54,843 nucleotides of DNA from Rhodoferax sp. (GTDB lineage: Bacteria > Pseudomonadota > Gammaproteobacteria > Burkholderiales > Burkholderiaceae_C). The notes under the pieces were generated by a model. That model saw only the letters and a program-made list of their open reading frames with translations. It had not been told where the DNA came from and did not search any database. The stretch covers positions 1 through 54,843 of the forward strand of contig NZ_JAQTXM010000031.1 in the NCBI RefSeq assembly GCF_028688795.1, given 5' to 3'. Position 1 is the first letter of the stretch, and the number at the start of each line of letters is the position of its first letter. The position numbers and the translations under genes were made by a program. Positions 34,859 through 44,828 of the stretch are shown piece after piece.

Positions 34859-36481
34859 ATGTGGACCTTGATCATCATTGCCGCTGCGGCGTTGCTGTGG
34901 CTACTTCAAGTCACGCTTGGCACGCAAGTCGCTGAAGCCAACGCACTGCGGACCCTTTGGTTGAGCCATGCCGCCCTGGCGTTGAGCGTGCTGGCGACCG
35001 TGCTTGTGCTGCAAGCCTTGCTGCGCCATGTGTTGCGCGGGAATGGCAACGCACGCAGCAGCGCGACCTCAGACCTGTTGCACGCCGTGCTGACCATCAC
35101 GCTTTACCTGGTGGCCACCATGCTTTACCTGCGCTTCGGCCTGGGGCAGGACATCAGCAGCGTGCTGGCGACATCGGCCATGCTGTCGATCATTGTCGGC
35201 TTGGCCCTGCAGCCAACCTTGGGACATTTGTTTGCCGGTGTCGCGATTGAAATCGAGCGTCCGCTACGGGTTGGCGACTACGTGCGGCGCGACGAAATGG
35301 AAGGTCGGGTCATTTCCCTGAACTGGCGTTCGGTCTACCTTCGTACCATTCGTGGCTCGACGATGTTGATGCCCAACAGTGAGTTCACCACCCGCATGGT
35401 GGAGGTGATCCGGGCCGATCAGCCCTACCGCTACGAAGTGAGCTTCAATATCGCCAGCGACCAGCCCCCGGGGCGGGTGATGCAGATTGCCATGCAGGTT
35501 CTGCTTAGTGATCTGCCCGGCGTGTGCGCTGAGCCAAAGCCAAGTGTCGCGCTGCTCGGCAACGACCCGGCCACCGGCATGCTGCGCTACGTTGCACGGC
35601 TCTACACCCTGCAATTCCTCGTCCGTGCGAGTATTGGCTCTGGCTTCCTGGAGCGCCTCTGGTATGCGTTGTCGCGCGAGGGTTTGACCTTGCAGCCGAC
35701 ACCCAGCCTCGGTTGGCAGGATGCTGGCGCCGCCATGCGCATGGCATCGAACCCACCGTTATGGCCTGAGTCGGTCGCGCCACGCCACCCCGTGCAAACC
35801 GGGACTGACAGAGACAACACCGCCCTCGCGCAAATACCTGCCTGGCTGTTGCTGGCCTTACGACCAGCGGCGCAGACCCTGCGTTATGGTCGATTGGAAC
35901 AATGCGAGCAGTCCGCCGTGAGCTTGCTGTTGCAGGGGCGCCTGCTGGAAGATCGTGCCACAGACACACAACAGGATCAGGCGGACTTGAAGAACCTCCT
36001 CGCTGCGTTAGAACAGCCCACCCAAGTTCCGGGGTCCAACAGGCTCAGTGCCCAACATTTTGAATCCCTGCTTCAGGCCGGTCGTCTGGCGCTTGGACCG
36101 CTGGCCGGCCAGCTTAGCCAACGCATTGCAGCCCTGACCGATGACCCCAGTTTGGCCTACATGGCATTTTCAGAGTCCATTGACCTGCCGGTTCAGCGTG
36201 AGCTTTTTCTGGCCGGCGCACCCAAGCGGTCAAGTCGTACCGTCCGCCCAGGTGATTGGCTGGGGTGGGGTCACCTGCTGAGTTTGGATGCCGAACCCCG
36301 GGCTTGCCATGCCAGCCAGGATTGCACCTTGGCGGTCTGGTCGGCTGATGCCTTGCGCAGGGCATTGAGCCAAAGCACAGCGAGCCAGCAAACCGAGTTG
36401 CTGCAGTTGCTGCGGGCCATGGCCCCAGGCTGTGAATCACTTTCGGCGACCCATCTGCAGGGCTGGCTGCAAAACAGCTGA
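34859..36481 (+). CDS. MscS-family channel with C-terminal cyclic-nucleotide-binding-like domain
   Basis: 540 residues (ATG 34859; GTG 34856 is possible). Four N-terminal membrane segments lead into the MscS core: TSAMLSIIVGLALQPTLGHL is the pore helix and VGDYVRRDEMEGRVISLNWR the beta domain, with LMPNSEFTTRMVEV. The last ~150 residues (PVQRELFLAGAPKRSSRTVR, PGDWLGWGHLLS, then CTLAVWSADALRRAL) resemble a degenerate cNMP-binding fold, as in bCNG/YnaI-type relatives. It presumably forms a gated inner-membrane channel. It is coupled to the c-heme sensor gene before it. Confidence 0.82.
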   Translation: MWTLIIIAAAALLWLLQVTLGTQVAEANALRTLWLSHAALALSVLATVLVLQALLRHVLRGNGNARSSATSDLLHAVLTITLYLVATMLYLRFGLGQDISSVLATSAMLSIIVGLALQPTLGHLFAGVAIEIERPLRVGDYVRRDEMEGRVISLNWRSVYLRTIRGSTMLMPNSEFTTRMVEVIRADQPYRYEVSFNIASDQPPGRVMQIAMQVLLSDLPGVCAEPKPSVALLGNDPATGMLRYVARLYTLQFLVRASIGSGFLERLWYALSREGLTLQPTPSLGWQDAGAAMRMASNPPLWPESVAPRHPVQTGTDRDNTALAQIPAWLLLALRPAAQTLRYGRLEQCEQSAVSLLLQGRLLEDRATDTQQDQADLKNLLAALEQPTQVPGSNRLSAQHFESLLQAGRLALGPLAGQLSQRIAALTDDPSLAYMAFSESIDLPVQRELFLAGAPKRSSRTVRPGDWLGWGHLLSLDAEPRACHASQDCTLAVWSADALRRALSQSTASQQTELLQLLRAMAPGCESLSATHLQGWLQNS

Positions 36482-36538
36482 ATCGCTGGCAGCGGGCATT
36501 GCTATGTCACCTGCAGCCAGCAACAGCTTGACGTTGAG

Positions 36539-36901
36539 TTACAGCGCGAACTCGCGCCAGGCGGCGGCCAGATCGAGGGTGATTGCGCGCAGGGTGTCAG
36601 CGTCTGGGTGGTGTTCCGTCGGGAAATTTACCAGTGCGCGGGAGGAGGCGTTGTGTTCAAGCGCTGCGTCCAGCTGGCCTTTGTTCCAGCCCTCAAATGG
36701 CGCCAGCAAAGTCGCTGTCAAGGCATGGCCGCCATGGATGACCTCGCTGCCGACGACATCCAGCTCGGGCAGCAATTGGACCAATCGTGCCAACGACTCA
36801 CTGTAGAACTGGTCGACGACGACCAGCAATGCGCGTTGGATGGGCAATTCCAACTGCTGACTTGGCAGCAAGCGGGTCATCCAGGGCATGGCAGGCAACA
36901 A
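36539..36901 (-). CDS. Hypothetical protein
   Basis: A 120-residue frame (MLPAMPWMTRLLPSQQLELP) containing LLVVVDQFYSESLARLVQLL, PELDVVGSEVIHGG and PTEHHPDADTLRAITLDLAA. The composition is protein-like, with alternating hydrophobic strands and helices, better than the opposite-strand frame 36608-36913. No family was recognised. It is convergent with the channel gene and divergent from the transglycosylase gene. Confidence 0.45.
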   Translation of the reverse strand: MLPAMPWMTRLLPSQQLELPIQRALLVVVDQFYSESLARLVQLLPELDVVGSEVIHGGHALTATLLAPFEGWNKGQLDAALEHNASSRALVNFPTEHHPDADTLRAITLDLAAAWREFAL

Positions 36902-36956
36902 AACATGGTTTGATCGATTCTCTCCGGTGACTGCGGGACTTCATCAAACAACGAAA

Positions 36957-38276
36957 ATGACAGCAATGCACATCTCAACCCATTTCCCATCTTCAGCGCG
37001 CGTCTGGCTTGTTTTCGGTTTGTTGGCGATCTTTACGCTTGCCGGCTGTACCGCCATAGCCACCACAGAAATCAAGGCACAGGTGCCAACAGCGGTTGCC
37101 ACTCAGCCCGCTCAAGCCACCACTAACGACGATGAACACGCCCAGAAGTTTGCCCTCTGGGTCAATGAGTTCAGCGCTTTCGCACGCAAAGTGGGCATCA
37201 GTGAGGCGACGCTGCACATCGCTTTTGACCCGGTTCACTTCCTACCAGGCATCATTGAATTGGATCGGGCGCAGCCCGAGTTCACCCGCCCGGTCTGGGA
37301 CTACCTCGACAACGCGCTGTCGGCGCAGCGCATCACCCGTGGCCAGTACAAGCTGCAGCAACTGGGCTCCCAAGCCGTTGCCATCACTGCGCGCTATGGC
37401 GTTCCCATGGAAATCGTCGTCGCCATCTGGGGCATGGAGAGCAATTACGGCAGCAACTTTGGCGACATCCCGACCATTGATGCATTGGCGACACTGGGAT
37501 TCGAAGGTCGACGCGAGGTCTGGGCACGCAGCCAATTGCTGGCTGCCTTGAAAATTTTGCAAAGTGGTGACATTGATCGCACTCGGATGATCGGATCGTG
37601 GGCGGGCGCGATGGGCCAAACGCAGTTTCTGCCCTCCAACTTTCTGGCCTATGCGGTTGATGCCGATGGCGATGGCCGACGTGACCTATGGGGCAGTGCT
37701 GCCGATGTGGTGGCTTCGACGGCGAACTTCTTGGCAAGCTCTGGATGGCAGGCCGGTCAGTCATGGGGGACTGAGGTGCGCTTGCCGCCGGAGTTCGACT
37801 ACGCACGTGCCGATGACGATGTCCGACAAACATCCACAGCCTGGGCGGAGGAGGGTGTGCAATCGATGAACGGTACGCCACTGCCAGCGCTGATCGACAG
37901 CTCAATCTGGTTGGCATCCACCGCAGGCGGACCAGCCTTCCTGATCGGAACCAACTTCCGCACGATTCTGCGCTACAACAACTCGACCAGCTATGCACTG
38001 GCTGTCAGCCTGCTGGCGCAACGCCTGGCAGGTGGCCCGCCGGTACAAGCACTTTGGCCGCGCGATGTGCAAGCTTTGACGCGGAGTCAGTTGCTGGCAA
38101 TGCAAACGATCCTCAATACTCGTGGTTTCGACAGTGGCACGCCCGACGGCATGATGGGGCCAGCCACGCGGCGTGGCATTCGCCGGTACCAGCGCAGTCT
38201 CGGCCTGCCAGCGGACGGGTACCCAAGCCTGAATCTACTGCAGCAACTGCAGCAAAGCAGTGGCACCGTTCCATGA
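36957..38276 (+). CDS. mltB: Lytic murein transglycosylase, MltB-like lipoprotein
   Basis: 439 residues from ATG 36957. It has a lipoprotein signal (FGLLAIFTLAGC). The SLT_2 catalytic domain holds the active Glu in AIWGMESNYGSNFG, then GSWAGAMGQTQFLPSNFLAY, DADGDGRRDLWGSAADVVAS and NFLASSGWQAGQSWG. The C-terminal peptidoglycan-binding domain is NTRGFDSGTPDGMMGPATRR, then GIRRYQRSLGLPADGYPS. It cleaves peptidoglycan glycan strands to 1,6-anhydro ends in the periplasm. It is apparently monocistronic. Confidence 0.92.
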   Translation: MTAMHISTHFPSSARVWLVFGLLAIFTLAGCTAIATTEIKAQVPTAVATQPAQATTNDDEHAQKFALWVNEFSAFARKVGISEATLHIAFDPVHFLPGIIELDRAQPEFTRPVWDYLDNALSAQRITRGQYKLQQLGSQAVAITARYGVPMEIVVAIWGMESNYGSNFGDIPTIDALATLGFEGRREVWARSQLLAALKILQSGDIDRTRMIGSWAGAMGQTQFLPSNFLAYAVDADGDGRRDLWGSAADVVASTANFLASSGWQAGQSWGTEVRLPPEFDYARADDDVRQTSTAWAEEGVQSMNGTPLPALIDSSIWLASTAGGPAFLIGTNFRTILRYNNSTSYALAVSLLAQRLAGGPPVQALWPRDVQALTRSQLLAMQTILNTRGFDSGTPDGMMGPATRRGIRRYQRSLGLPADGYPSLNLLQQLQQSSGTVP

Positions 38277-38400
38277 GGCAATTCGAAATCGATGATATTT
38301 AGCGCCGGCTGGTGCGCATTCGGTGGGCACGGCCACAGGTATTGCTCAAGAATACAGGTGGCCGATCCGATATCGAAGACAACTACTGTAGGATTTCATC

Positions 38401-38592
38401 ATGGATATTTCCCCCGCCGCACTCGTCAATGCAACATTACAAATGAAGCAGAGCCAAGTCGCCGAAACAGCTCAAGTTTTGGTTTTGAAGAAGGCAATGG
38501 ACATCCAAGCCACTGGTGCATTGGCGATGCTACAGGCCCTGCCGTTGGCAACGAGTGGCAACCTGGGCACTCAGGTCAACACTCTGGCCTAG
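38401..38592 (+). CDS. YjfB-like putative motility protein
   Basis: 63 residues: MDISPAALVNATLQMKQSQV, then AETAQVLVLKKAMDIQATGA. The pattern (short, helical, VLKKAMD-x-Q near the middle) matches the YjfB family, annotated as putative motility proteins with unknown biochemical role. TAGGA lies 8 bases before the ATG. It stands alone between the transglycosylase and a kinase relic. Confidence 0.7.
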   Translation: MDISPAALVNATLQMKQSQVAETAQVLVLKKAMDIQATGALAMLQALPLATSGNLGTQVNTLA

Positions 38593-38664
38593 TCCGTTGA
38601 CCGCCACTTGAAACAAATGCTTTTCTAGAGCAACACCCAACGCACCTCGTGTGACATCTTTGTC

Positions 38665-39240
<576 letters not shown>

Positions 39241-39280
39241 CTGCGCAAGCGGTGGCCCAAGGCCAAGGTGTGGGAGAGTG

Positions 39281-40519
39281 TCAAGGTGTGTACTTGCGCA
39301 ATTCCAGTTTGGCAATGGCGTTGCGGTGCACTTCATCAGGCCCATCGGCAAAACGCAGCGTGCGTGCACTGGCGTAGGCGTAGGCCAGCGGGAAGTCGTC
39401 GCACATGCCGGCACCACCAAAGGCCTGCATGGCCCAGTCAATCACTTGGCAGGCCATGTTGGGCGCCACCACCTTGATCATGGCGATCTCGTTTCTGGCG
39501 AATTTGTTGCCGCCGATGTCCATCATCCAGGCGGCCTTGAGGGTGAGCAGGCGAGCCATGTCGATTTTGCAACGTGCTTCGGCAATGCGTTCCTGGGTCA
39601 CGGTTTGTGCAGCAATAGGTTTGCCAAAAGCGACTCGGCTGGAAGTGCGTTGGCACATCAACTCCAGCGCGCGTTCGGCCAGGCCAATCAGGCGCATGCA
39701 GTGGTGAATACGTCCCGGCCCAAGCCGACCCTGGGCAATCTCAAAGCCGCGGCCCTCGCCCAGCAAAATACTGTCGGCGGGCACGCGCACATTTTTGTAG
39801 CTGATTTCCATGTGGCCATGCGGCGCGTCGTCGTAACCCATCACGTTGAGGGGGCGCAATACCGTCACGCCAGGTGCGTTGCACGGCACCAGAATCATGC
39901 TTTGCTGCGTGTGGCGATCGGCTTCGGGGTTGGTTTTACCCATCACGATGTGGATGGCGCAGCGCGGGTCGCCAGCGCCGCTGATCCACCACTTGCGGCC
40001 GTTGACGATGTAATCAGCACCGTCGCGCTCAATGCGGGTCTCGATGTTGGTGGCATCGCTGGAGGCCACATCGGGCTCGGTCATGGAGAATGCCGAGCGG
40101 ATTTGCCCCGCCAGCAACGGCTTGAGCCATTGGGTTTTGTGCTCGGGGGAGCCGTAGCGGGCAATGGTTTCCATGTTGCCGGTGTCGGGCGCTGAGCAGT
40201 TGAACACCTCGCTGGCCCAGGCCACCCGGCCCATGAGTTCGGCCAGTGGCGCGTATTCCTGGTTGGTTAGGCCTGCCCCGGCATCGATGCCGCCAGACTG
40301 TGCGCTGTCTACCGGGTAAAACAGGTTCCACAGGCCTTGGTTCTGCGCCTTGAGTTTGAGTGCTTCAATGGTTTGCAGAGGTGACCAGCGTTTGCCCGCC
40401 GCCGTGTTGGCTTCAATTTCGGCATGGTGAGCGCCTTCTGCAGGATAAATGTGGTCGTCCATGAATTGCAGCAGTTTGGCTTGCAGTTCTTTGGTTTTGG
40501 GGGAGTAATCAAAATCCAT
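39281..40519 (-). CDS. Acyl-CoA dehydrogenase, ACAD10/11 (LvaC)-like
   Basis: A 412-residue FAD enzyme beginning [20 protein letters not shown]. Family features: [20 protein letters not shown] (substrate/FAD loop), [34 protein letters not shown] and [20 protein letters not shown]. It ends [20 protein letters not shown], as in the ACAD10/11 group. The gene before it encodes a phosphotransferase that in animals is fused to this dehydrogenase; in Pseudomonas the pair LvaA/LvaC acts on 4-hydroxyacyl-CoA. I infer a role in 4-hydroxy-acid catabolism. Confidence 0.9.
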   Translation of the reverse strand: MDFDYSPKTKELQAKLLQFMDDHIYPAEGAHHAEIEANTAAGKRWSPLQTIEALKLKAQNQGLWNLFYPVDSAQSGGIDAGAGLTNQEYAPLAELMGRVAWASEVFNCSAPDTGNMETIARYGSPEHKTQWLKPLLAGQIRSAFSMTEPDVASSDATNIETRIERDGADYIVNGRKWWISGAGDPRCAIHIVMGKTNPEADRHTQQSMILVPCNAPGVTVLRPLNVMGYDDAPHGHMEISYKNVRVPADSILLGEGRGFEIAQGRLGPGRIHHCMRLIGLAERALELMCQRTSSRVAFGKPIAAQTVTQERIAEARCKIDMARLLTLKAAWMMDIGGNKFARNEIAMIKVVAPNMACQVIDWAMQAFGGAGMCDDFPLAYAYASARTLRFADGPDEVHRNAIAKLELRKYTP

Positions 40520-40561
40520 GGTGGTCTCTCAGTGGTGAAGGTTATGACAGTGCAAATTTTT

Positions 40562-40614
40562 AAGAAATCAGGCCGTAGCCCTTATTTGATAATCGTAAGC
40601 AGCTCTTAAATTTG
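40562..40614 (+). repeat. Dispersed short repeat, copy 2
   Basis: AGGCCGTAGCCCTTATTTGA, then TAATCGTAAGCAGCTCTTAA. It lies in the gap between the phosphotransferase and acyl-CoA dehydrogenase genes; see copy 1 at 9624. Confidence 0.75.
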
Positions 40615-40616
40615 AA

Positions 40617-41702
40617 TCAAGCGCGCTGCGCAAATTGCCATGCCAGTTGCGCCAGGGGTCGCGCGCCAGCGGCGGCGCTCACGGCTTGGGCGCTGGCAGC
40701 CGTGCCGGCCTCGACCCGTTTGCCAATGCCTTGCAGAATGGCCGCCATGCGAAACAGGTTGTAGGCCAGGTAAAAGGACCAATCAGGCGCCAATTGTTCA
40801 GGGGTGGCAATGCGGGTGCGCTCGCAGTATTGGCGGATGTAGTCGGATTCCAGGGGAATGCCCAGCGCTTCTAGGTCGAGCCCGCCAATGCCGCGAAAGG
40901 CACCGGGGGTGATGTGCCAGCCCATGCAGTGGTAGCTGAAGTCGGCCAGCGGGTGGCCCAGGGTGGACAGCTCCCAGTCCAGCACGGCAATCACACGCGG
41001 TTCGACGGGGTGGAACATCAGGTTATCCAATCGGTAGTCACCATGAACGATGCTGACCATGGCCGGGTCACGCGCCATAGCCGGAATGTGCTCGGGCAAC
41101 CAGGCAATGAGGTGGTCCATTTCCACAATCGGCTGGGTGATGGATGCCACATACTGCTTGCTCCAGCGGCCAATCTGGCGCTCAAAATAGTTGCCAGGCT
41201 TGCCGTAACTGGCTAAGCCTCGCACAGCGAAGTCGACGCTGTGCAACGCTGCGATCACGCGGTTCATCTCGTTGTAAATGGCTGCGCGCCCATCGGTCGT
41301 CATGCCGGGCAGAGACTGGTCCCAAAAGATGCGCCCACTCATGAATTCCATGATGTAGAAAGCGCGTCCCAAGACCGACTCGTCCGTGCACAAGCACAGC
41401 ATCTTCGGCACGGGTACATCTGAGCCAGCCAAGCCGCTCATCACAGCGTATTCACGCTCAATGGCGTGCGCCGATGGCAACAGCTTGGCCGCCGGGCCGG
41501 GCTTGCTGCGCATTACATAACACTGGCCAGGCGTGATGAGTTTGTAAGTCGGGTTGGACTGACCGCCTTTGAACGACTCGACACTCAAGGGGCCGGCAAA
41601 GCCGCTCAGGTGTTGCGTCAACCAGTGGCTGAGCGCGTCTACATCAAAGGCTTGCGCCTCTGGCACGGCACGTGTGCCGACGAATTGGTCAAAGTCAGTC
41701 AT
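40617..41702 (-). CDS. Phosphotransferase (APH family), ACAD10/11 kinase-domain / LvaA-like
   Basis: 361 residues. N-lobe: SVESFKGGQSNPTYKLITPG, then RSKPGPAAKLLPSAHAIERE. Catalytic loop: IVHGDYRLDNLMFHP (Asp base and Asn). Metal-binding segment: VIAVLDWELSTLGHPLADFS. This is the aminoglycoside-phosphotransferase-like kinase that stands as a domain in ACAD10/11 and as LvaA in levulinate pathways, where it phosphorylates the 4-hydroxyl of 4-hydroxyacyl-CoA. It starts 18 bases after the Crp-like regulator. Confidence 0.88.
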   Translation of the reverse strand: MTDFDQFVGTRAVPEAQAFDVDALSHWLTQHLSGFAGPLSVESFKGGQSNPTYKLITPGQCYVMRSKPGPAAKLLPSAHAIEREYAVMSGLAGSDVPVPKMLCLCTDESVLGRAFYIMEFMSGRIFWDQSLPGMTTDGRAAIYNEMNRVIAALHSVDFAVRGLASYGKPGNYFERQIGRWSKQYVASITQPIVEMDHLIAWLPEHIPAMARDPAMVSIVHGDYRLDNLMFHPVEPRVIAVLDWELSTLGHPLADFSYHCMGWHITPGAFRGIGGLDLEALGIPLESDYIRQYCERTRIATPEQLAPDWSFYLAYNLFRMAAILQGIGKRVEAGTAASAQAVSAAAGARPLAQLAWQFAQRA

Positions 41703-41720
41703 GGGCGTTGAATCCTTTCA

Positions 41721-42446
41721 TCATGTTGAGCTGTCTGCCTCGGTGATGCGCATCAAGGCATCGCGGTTGCGCACCACCAGGCCACCGGGCTCGATGCGAA
41801 TGGCGTTCTCGCGCTCCATGGCCTTGAGCTCCTGGTTGACACGCTGGCGTGAGGCGCCCAGCAATTGCGCCAGTTCTTCCTGCGCCAGGTGCAGCCCAAT
41901 GCGCACCTCGCTGCCATCGCTTAAGGATGGCACACCATAGCTGCGAACCAGATGCAGCAGTTGTTTGGCCAGGCGGGCGCGCAGGGGCAGGGTGTTGAGA
42001 TCTTCCACCAAACCATAGAGCTGGCGAATGCGCCGCGCATGCAGGCGCAGCAGGGCTTCGTACAACTCGACGTGCTGGGCCAGAATTTTCTTGAAGTCGG
42101 CCCGTGCCACACACAGCGTGGTGGTGTCGCCATGGGCGTAGGCATCGTGGGTACGCCGGTCGCCATCGAAAATGGCCACATCGCCAAACCAGATGCCTGG
42201 CTCGACGTAGGTCAGTGTGATCTGCTTGTCTGACAGTGTGGTCGAACTCACCCGCACGGCGCCCTTGGCGCAGGCGATCCACTCCTGTGGCGTGTCGCCG
42301 CGGGCAGTGATGAGGTCGCCGTCCGAGAAGCGTTTGACGTAAGCGCATCGAAGTATGTCGTGCCGAAGTGAAGGGGAAAGGCTGGAAAACCAGCGGCCAG
42401 CGTTGATTGCCGAGCGTTCGTCAATGGTAAGGATGGGCTCTGTCAT
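41721..42446 (-). CDS. Crp/Fnr-family transcriptional regulator
   Basis: 241 residues: an N-terminal cNMP-binding barrel (FSDGDLITARGDTPQEWIAC, then VEPGIWFGDVAIFDGDRRTH), a long dimer helix (YEALLRLHARRIRQLYGLVE) and a C-terminal winged helix (LHLAQEELAQLLGASRQRVN, then QELKAMERENAIRI). The GxxGE/RxS phosphate motif of true cAMP-binding Crp is not clear (GDVAIFDGDRRTH in its place), so the ligand is unknown. It is the first gene of the operon with the kinase/dehydrogenase pair and may control it. Confidence 0.88.
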   Translation of the reverse strand: MTEPILTIDERSAINAGRWFSSLSPSLRHDILRCAYVKRFSDGDLITARGDTPQEWIACAKGAVRVSSTTLSDKQITLTYVEPGIWFGDVAIFDGDRRTHDAYAHGDTTTLCVARADFKKILAQHVELYEALLRLHARRIRQLYGLVEDLNTLPLRARLAKQLLHLVRSYGVPSLSDGSEVRIGLHLAQEELAQLLGASRQRVNQELKAMERENAIRIEPGGLVVRNRDALMRITEADSST

Positions 42447-42542
42447 GGACTGTCCGGTAGGTGACTTGAAACCTGCCCATTGTCACGTCCGCGACGCTGT
42501 TGAAGCATGGGCGGCTGTCACCTGTGTGTCTGGCAGCAGGCG

Positions 42543-42567
42543 CAAAAAAACCCGCAACAGCGGGCTT
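42543..42567 (-). terminator. Intrinsic terminator of the hydroxyacid dehydrogenase gene
   Basis: On the minus strand AAGCCCGC-TGTT-GCGGGTT is followed by a T run (42550-42544), 20 bases after the stop at 42587. Confidence 0.85.
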
Positions 42568-42586
42568 ATTTGTCGGGGCACAGGTT

Positions 42587-43594
42587 CTATCTGCGCACTT
42601 GCAGAGCGCCCGGGTTGACGATGTTGGTTGGGCGACCCTTGATGAAGTTCACGACATTGTCAAAAGCTGCGCCAAAGTACATCTCGTAGCTGTCTTGCTC
42701 GACATAGCCGATGTGTGGTGTACAAATGCAGTTTTCCAGCCTGAGCAGTGCGTGGCCTTGCAGGATGGGTTCTGATTCGAACACATCCACTGCTGCCATG
42801 CCGGGACGGCCCCGGTTGAGTGCGCCCAAAAGGGCATCAGGCTCGATCAGTTCGGCGCGCGAAATGTTGACCAGCAGGGAGGTTGGCTTCATGCGGGACA
42901 AGTCGTCGAGCTTCACCACGTATTGGGTTTCTTCATTGAGTCGCAGGTGCAACGACAGCACATCAGACTGCTCGAACAGTTCGTCCCGCGTGGCGGTGAC
43001 CTCAAAGCCATCGAGCACCGCACGCTCACGGCTAGGCGCGCGCCCCCAGATGATCACGCGCATGCCAAAGGCCTTGCCGTAGCCCGCCACAATTTGCCCG
43101 ATGCGGCCGTAGCCCCAAATGCCCAGCGTGCGACCTTTCAGGACAGTTCCCATGCAAAAATTAGCAGGCATGGACCCGGTTTTCAGGCCAGATTGTTGCC
43201 AAGCGCCATGCTTGAGGTTGCCGATGTACTGCGGCAGGCGCCGCGCTGCCGCCATGATCAAGGCCCAAGCCAACTCGGCCGGCGCCACTGGTGAGCCAGT
43301 GCCTTCGGCCACCGCTACGCCGCGCTCGGTGCACGCGTTCACATCCAGGTGCGCACCGACACGACCGGTTTGCACGATCAATTTGAGTCGGGGCAGCTTT
43401 TCGATCAGCGCGCGCGGCATTTGGGTCCTGTCCCGGTTAAGCACAATCACATCGGCATCTTTCAGTCGCACTGAGAGTTGCCCCAAACCTTTCACGGTGT
43501 TGGTGTACACCTTGGCCTGGTAAGGCTCCAGCTTGGCCGCGCAGGCAAGCTTTCTGACGGCATCCTGGTAATCATCCAATATCACAATATTCAT
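42587..43594 (-). CDS. D-2-hydroxyacid dehydrogenase family protein
   Basis: 335 residues, NAD-dependent. It shows MNIVILDDYQDAVRKLACAA, the Rossmann motif LGIWGYGRIGQIVAGYGKAF, catalytic Arg in VNISRAELIEPDALL, Glu in DVFESEPILQGHALLRL and His in CTPHIGYVEQDSYEMYFGAA. The subgroup resembles phosphoglycerate dehydrogenase-like proteins without the ACT domain. Its substrate is not predictable. Single gene with its own terminator. Confidence 0.9.
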   Translation of the reverse strand: MNIVILDDYQDAVRKLACAAKLEPYQAKVYTNTVKGLGQLSVRLKDADVIVLNRDRTQMPRALIEKLPRLKLIVQTGRVGAHLDVNACTERGVAVAEGTGSPVAPAELAWALIMAAARRLPQYIGNLKHGAWQQSGLKTGSMPANFCMGTVLKGRTLGIWGYGRIGQIVAGYGKAFGMRVIIWGRAPSRERAVLDGFEVTATRDELFEQSDVLSLHLRLNEETQYVVKLDDLSRMKPTSLLVNISRAELIEPDALLGALNRGRPGMAAVDVFESEPILQGHALLRLENCICTPHIGYVEQDSYEMYFGAAFDNVVNFIKGRPTNIVNPGALQVRR

Positions 43595-43672
43595 GGCCCG
43601 ATTGTGCCTTGGTGCTACCTGCCCAAGCCTTGCGGGCTGTCAAAAATGTGAACTCAGACCAGTCTGATGGCC

Positions 43673-44011
43673 TTAATGCAGGCGCGCTTCGTGCGCCACC
43701 AGTCGGTCAAGTTCCGCGCACACATCGGCCATGCGGCCGGAAATCACCATGCGACCCACTTGTGACGATGTTTGCCCGGCTTCCATCACACGCACCATGC
43801 GCACCGGCCTGCGCACCACGGTGTGGGCAGCGGCGCCGGGCGGGGTGCGCAATGTGTGGTTGCATAAGGTGCCCGTGCGCCGAAAACTTCCAACTGCCGG
43901 GCTAAGCGCACTGCAAGTCACGGCTTGCGATTGGCCCGGGGTAGCGACCAGCCAGCGCCACAGGGCTTTGAGTGGGGTGATCACGCCGATGGAGGGAGGT
44001 GCAGTGTTCAT
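43673..44011 (-). CDS. Small protein downstream of lexA, probable SOS gene
   Basis: 112 residues: MNTAPPSIGVITPLKALWRW, then CNHTLRTPPGAAAHTVVRRP, VGRMVISGRMADVCAELDRL and VAHEARLH. AAAGG lies 7 bases before the ATG. It begins 70 bases after lexA on the same strand, and no promoter or terminator is evident between them, so co-expression in the SOS response is likely. The family has no function I can name. The position is where pseudomonads carry the division inhibitor sulA, but no SulA signature is seen. Confidence 0.6.
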   Translation of the reverse strand: MNTAPPSIGVITPLKALWRWLVATPGQSQAVTCSALSPAVGSFRRTGTLCNHTLRTPPGAAAHTVVRRPVRMVRVMEAGQTSSQVGRMVISGRMADVCAELDRLVAHEARLH

Positions 44012-44081
44012 GGCAAACCTTTGTGATGAATGGGGCGAGCAGGATCGGGCAGGCGTTGGGCTTTGGTTTCTGTTTTGGGCG

Positions 44082-44756
44082 TTACATCAACATGGTGTTG
44101 CGAATCAGGCCCACAGCCAAGCCTTCGATCTCGAAAGGCTCGCCGGGATCCACCACGATGGTTTGGTAGTCGGGGTTTTCCGGGTGCAGCTCAATCAGGT
44201 TGTTATGACGCATGAAGCGCTTGACGGTGACTTCGTCACCCAGTCGCGCCACCACAATTTGGCCATTTTTGGCGTCCTTGGTGCTTTGCACCGCCAGCAG
44301 GTCGCCGTCCATGATGCCGGCGTCGCGCATGGACATGCCGCGCACCTTGAGCAGGTAGTCTGGCTTGTGCTGAAACAGGCTGTCTTCGACATAGAAGGTT
44401 CGGTCTACATGCTCTTGCGCCAGGATGGGTGAGCCCGCTGCCACGCGCCCAATCAGGGGGAGTGCCAGTTGTGCCAGCCCTGCCAGGGCTGAGGCAAAGG
44501 GTTTGTTGCGCGACTCGTTGATGGCACGCAGCGAATCGTCACGCAGGCGAATGCCGCGTGAGGTGCCGCTGACCAGCTCAATGGCGCCTTTGCGTGCCAG
44601 CGCCTGCAAATGTTCTTCGGCTGCATTGGCAGACTTGAAGCCCAGTTCGGTGGCGATTTCGGCCCGGGTTGGCGGGGCGCCGGTGCGTGCAATGGCGCGC
44701 TCGATAAGATCGAGAATCTGTTGCTGGCGATCGGTGAGCTTGGGTCTGGTGAGCAT
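44082..44756 (-). CDS. lexA: LexA repressor
   Basis: 224 residues from ATG 44756, chosen because AGGAG lies 5 bases upstream; the longer frame to 44777 has none. Winged-helix DNA-binding domain: [20 protein letters not shown], then [17 protein letters not shown]. The autoproteolysis site is Ala107-Gly108 (GRVAAGSP). The catalytic pair is Ser142 ([14 protein letters not shown]) and Lys179 ([10 protein letters not shown]). Represses SOS genes until RecA-stimulated self-cleavage. Two tandem LexA-type boxes lie upstream at 44829-44863. Confidence 0.97.
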   Translation of the reverse strand: MLTRPKLTDRQQQILDLIERAIARTGAPPTRAEIATELGFKSANAAEEHLQALARKGAIELVSGTSRGIRLRDDSLRAINESRNKPFASALAGLAQLALPLIGRVAAGSPILAQEHVDRTFYVEDSLFQHKPDYLLKVRGMSMRDAGIMDGDLLAVQSTKDAKNGQIVVARLGDEVTVKRFMRHNNLIELHPENPDYQTIVVDPGEPFEIEGLAVGLIRNTMLM

Positions 44757-44828
44757 GGTGACTCCTGTGAACGGCAATAGACAAACAAAGGGCTGGGTTG
44801 GACCACGTGTGTGGCAAAGGCTAAAACA

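Noticed and set aside
43609..43905. 98-codon plus-strand frame opposite the gene after lexA
   Set aside because: The minus-strand frame has the better ribosome-binding site, operon position and composition.
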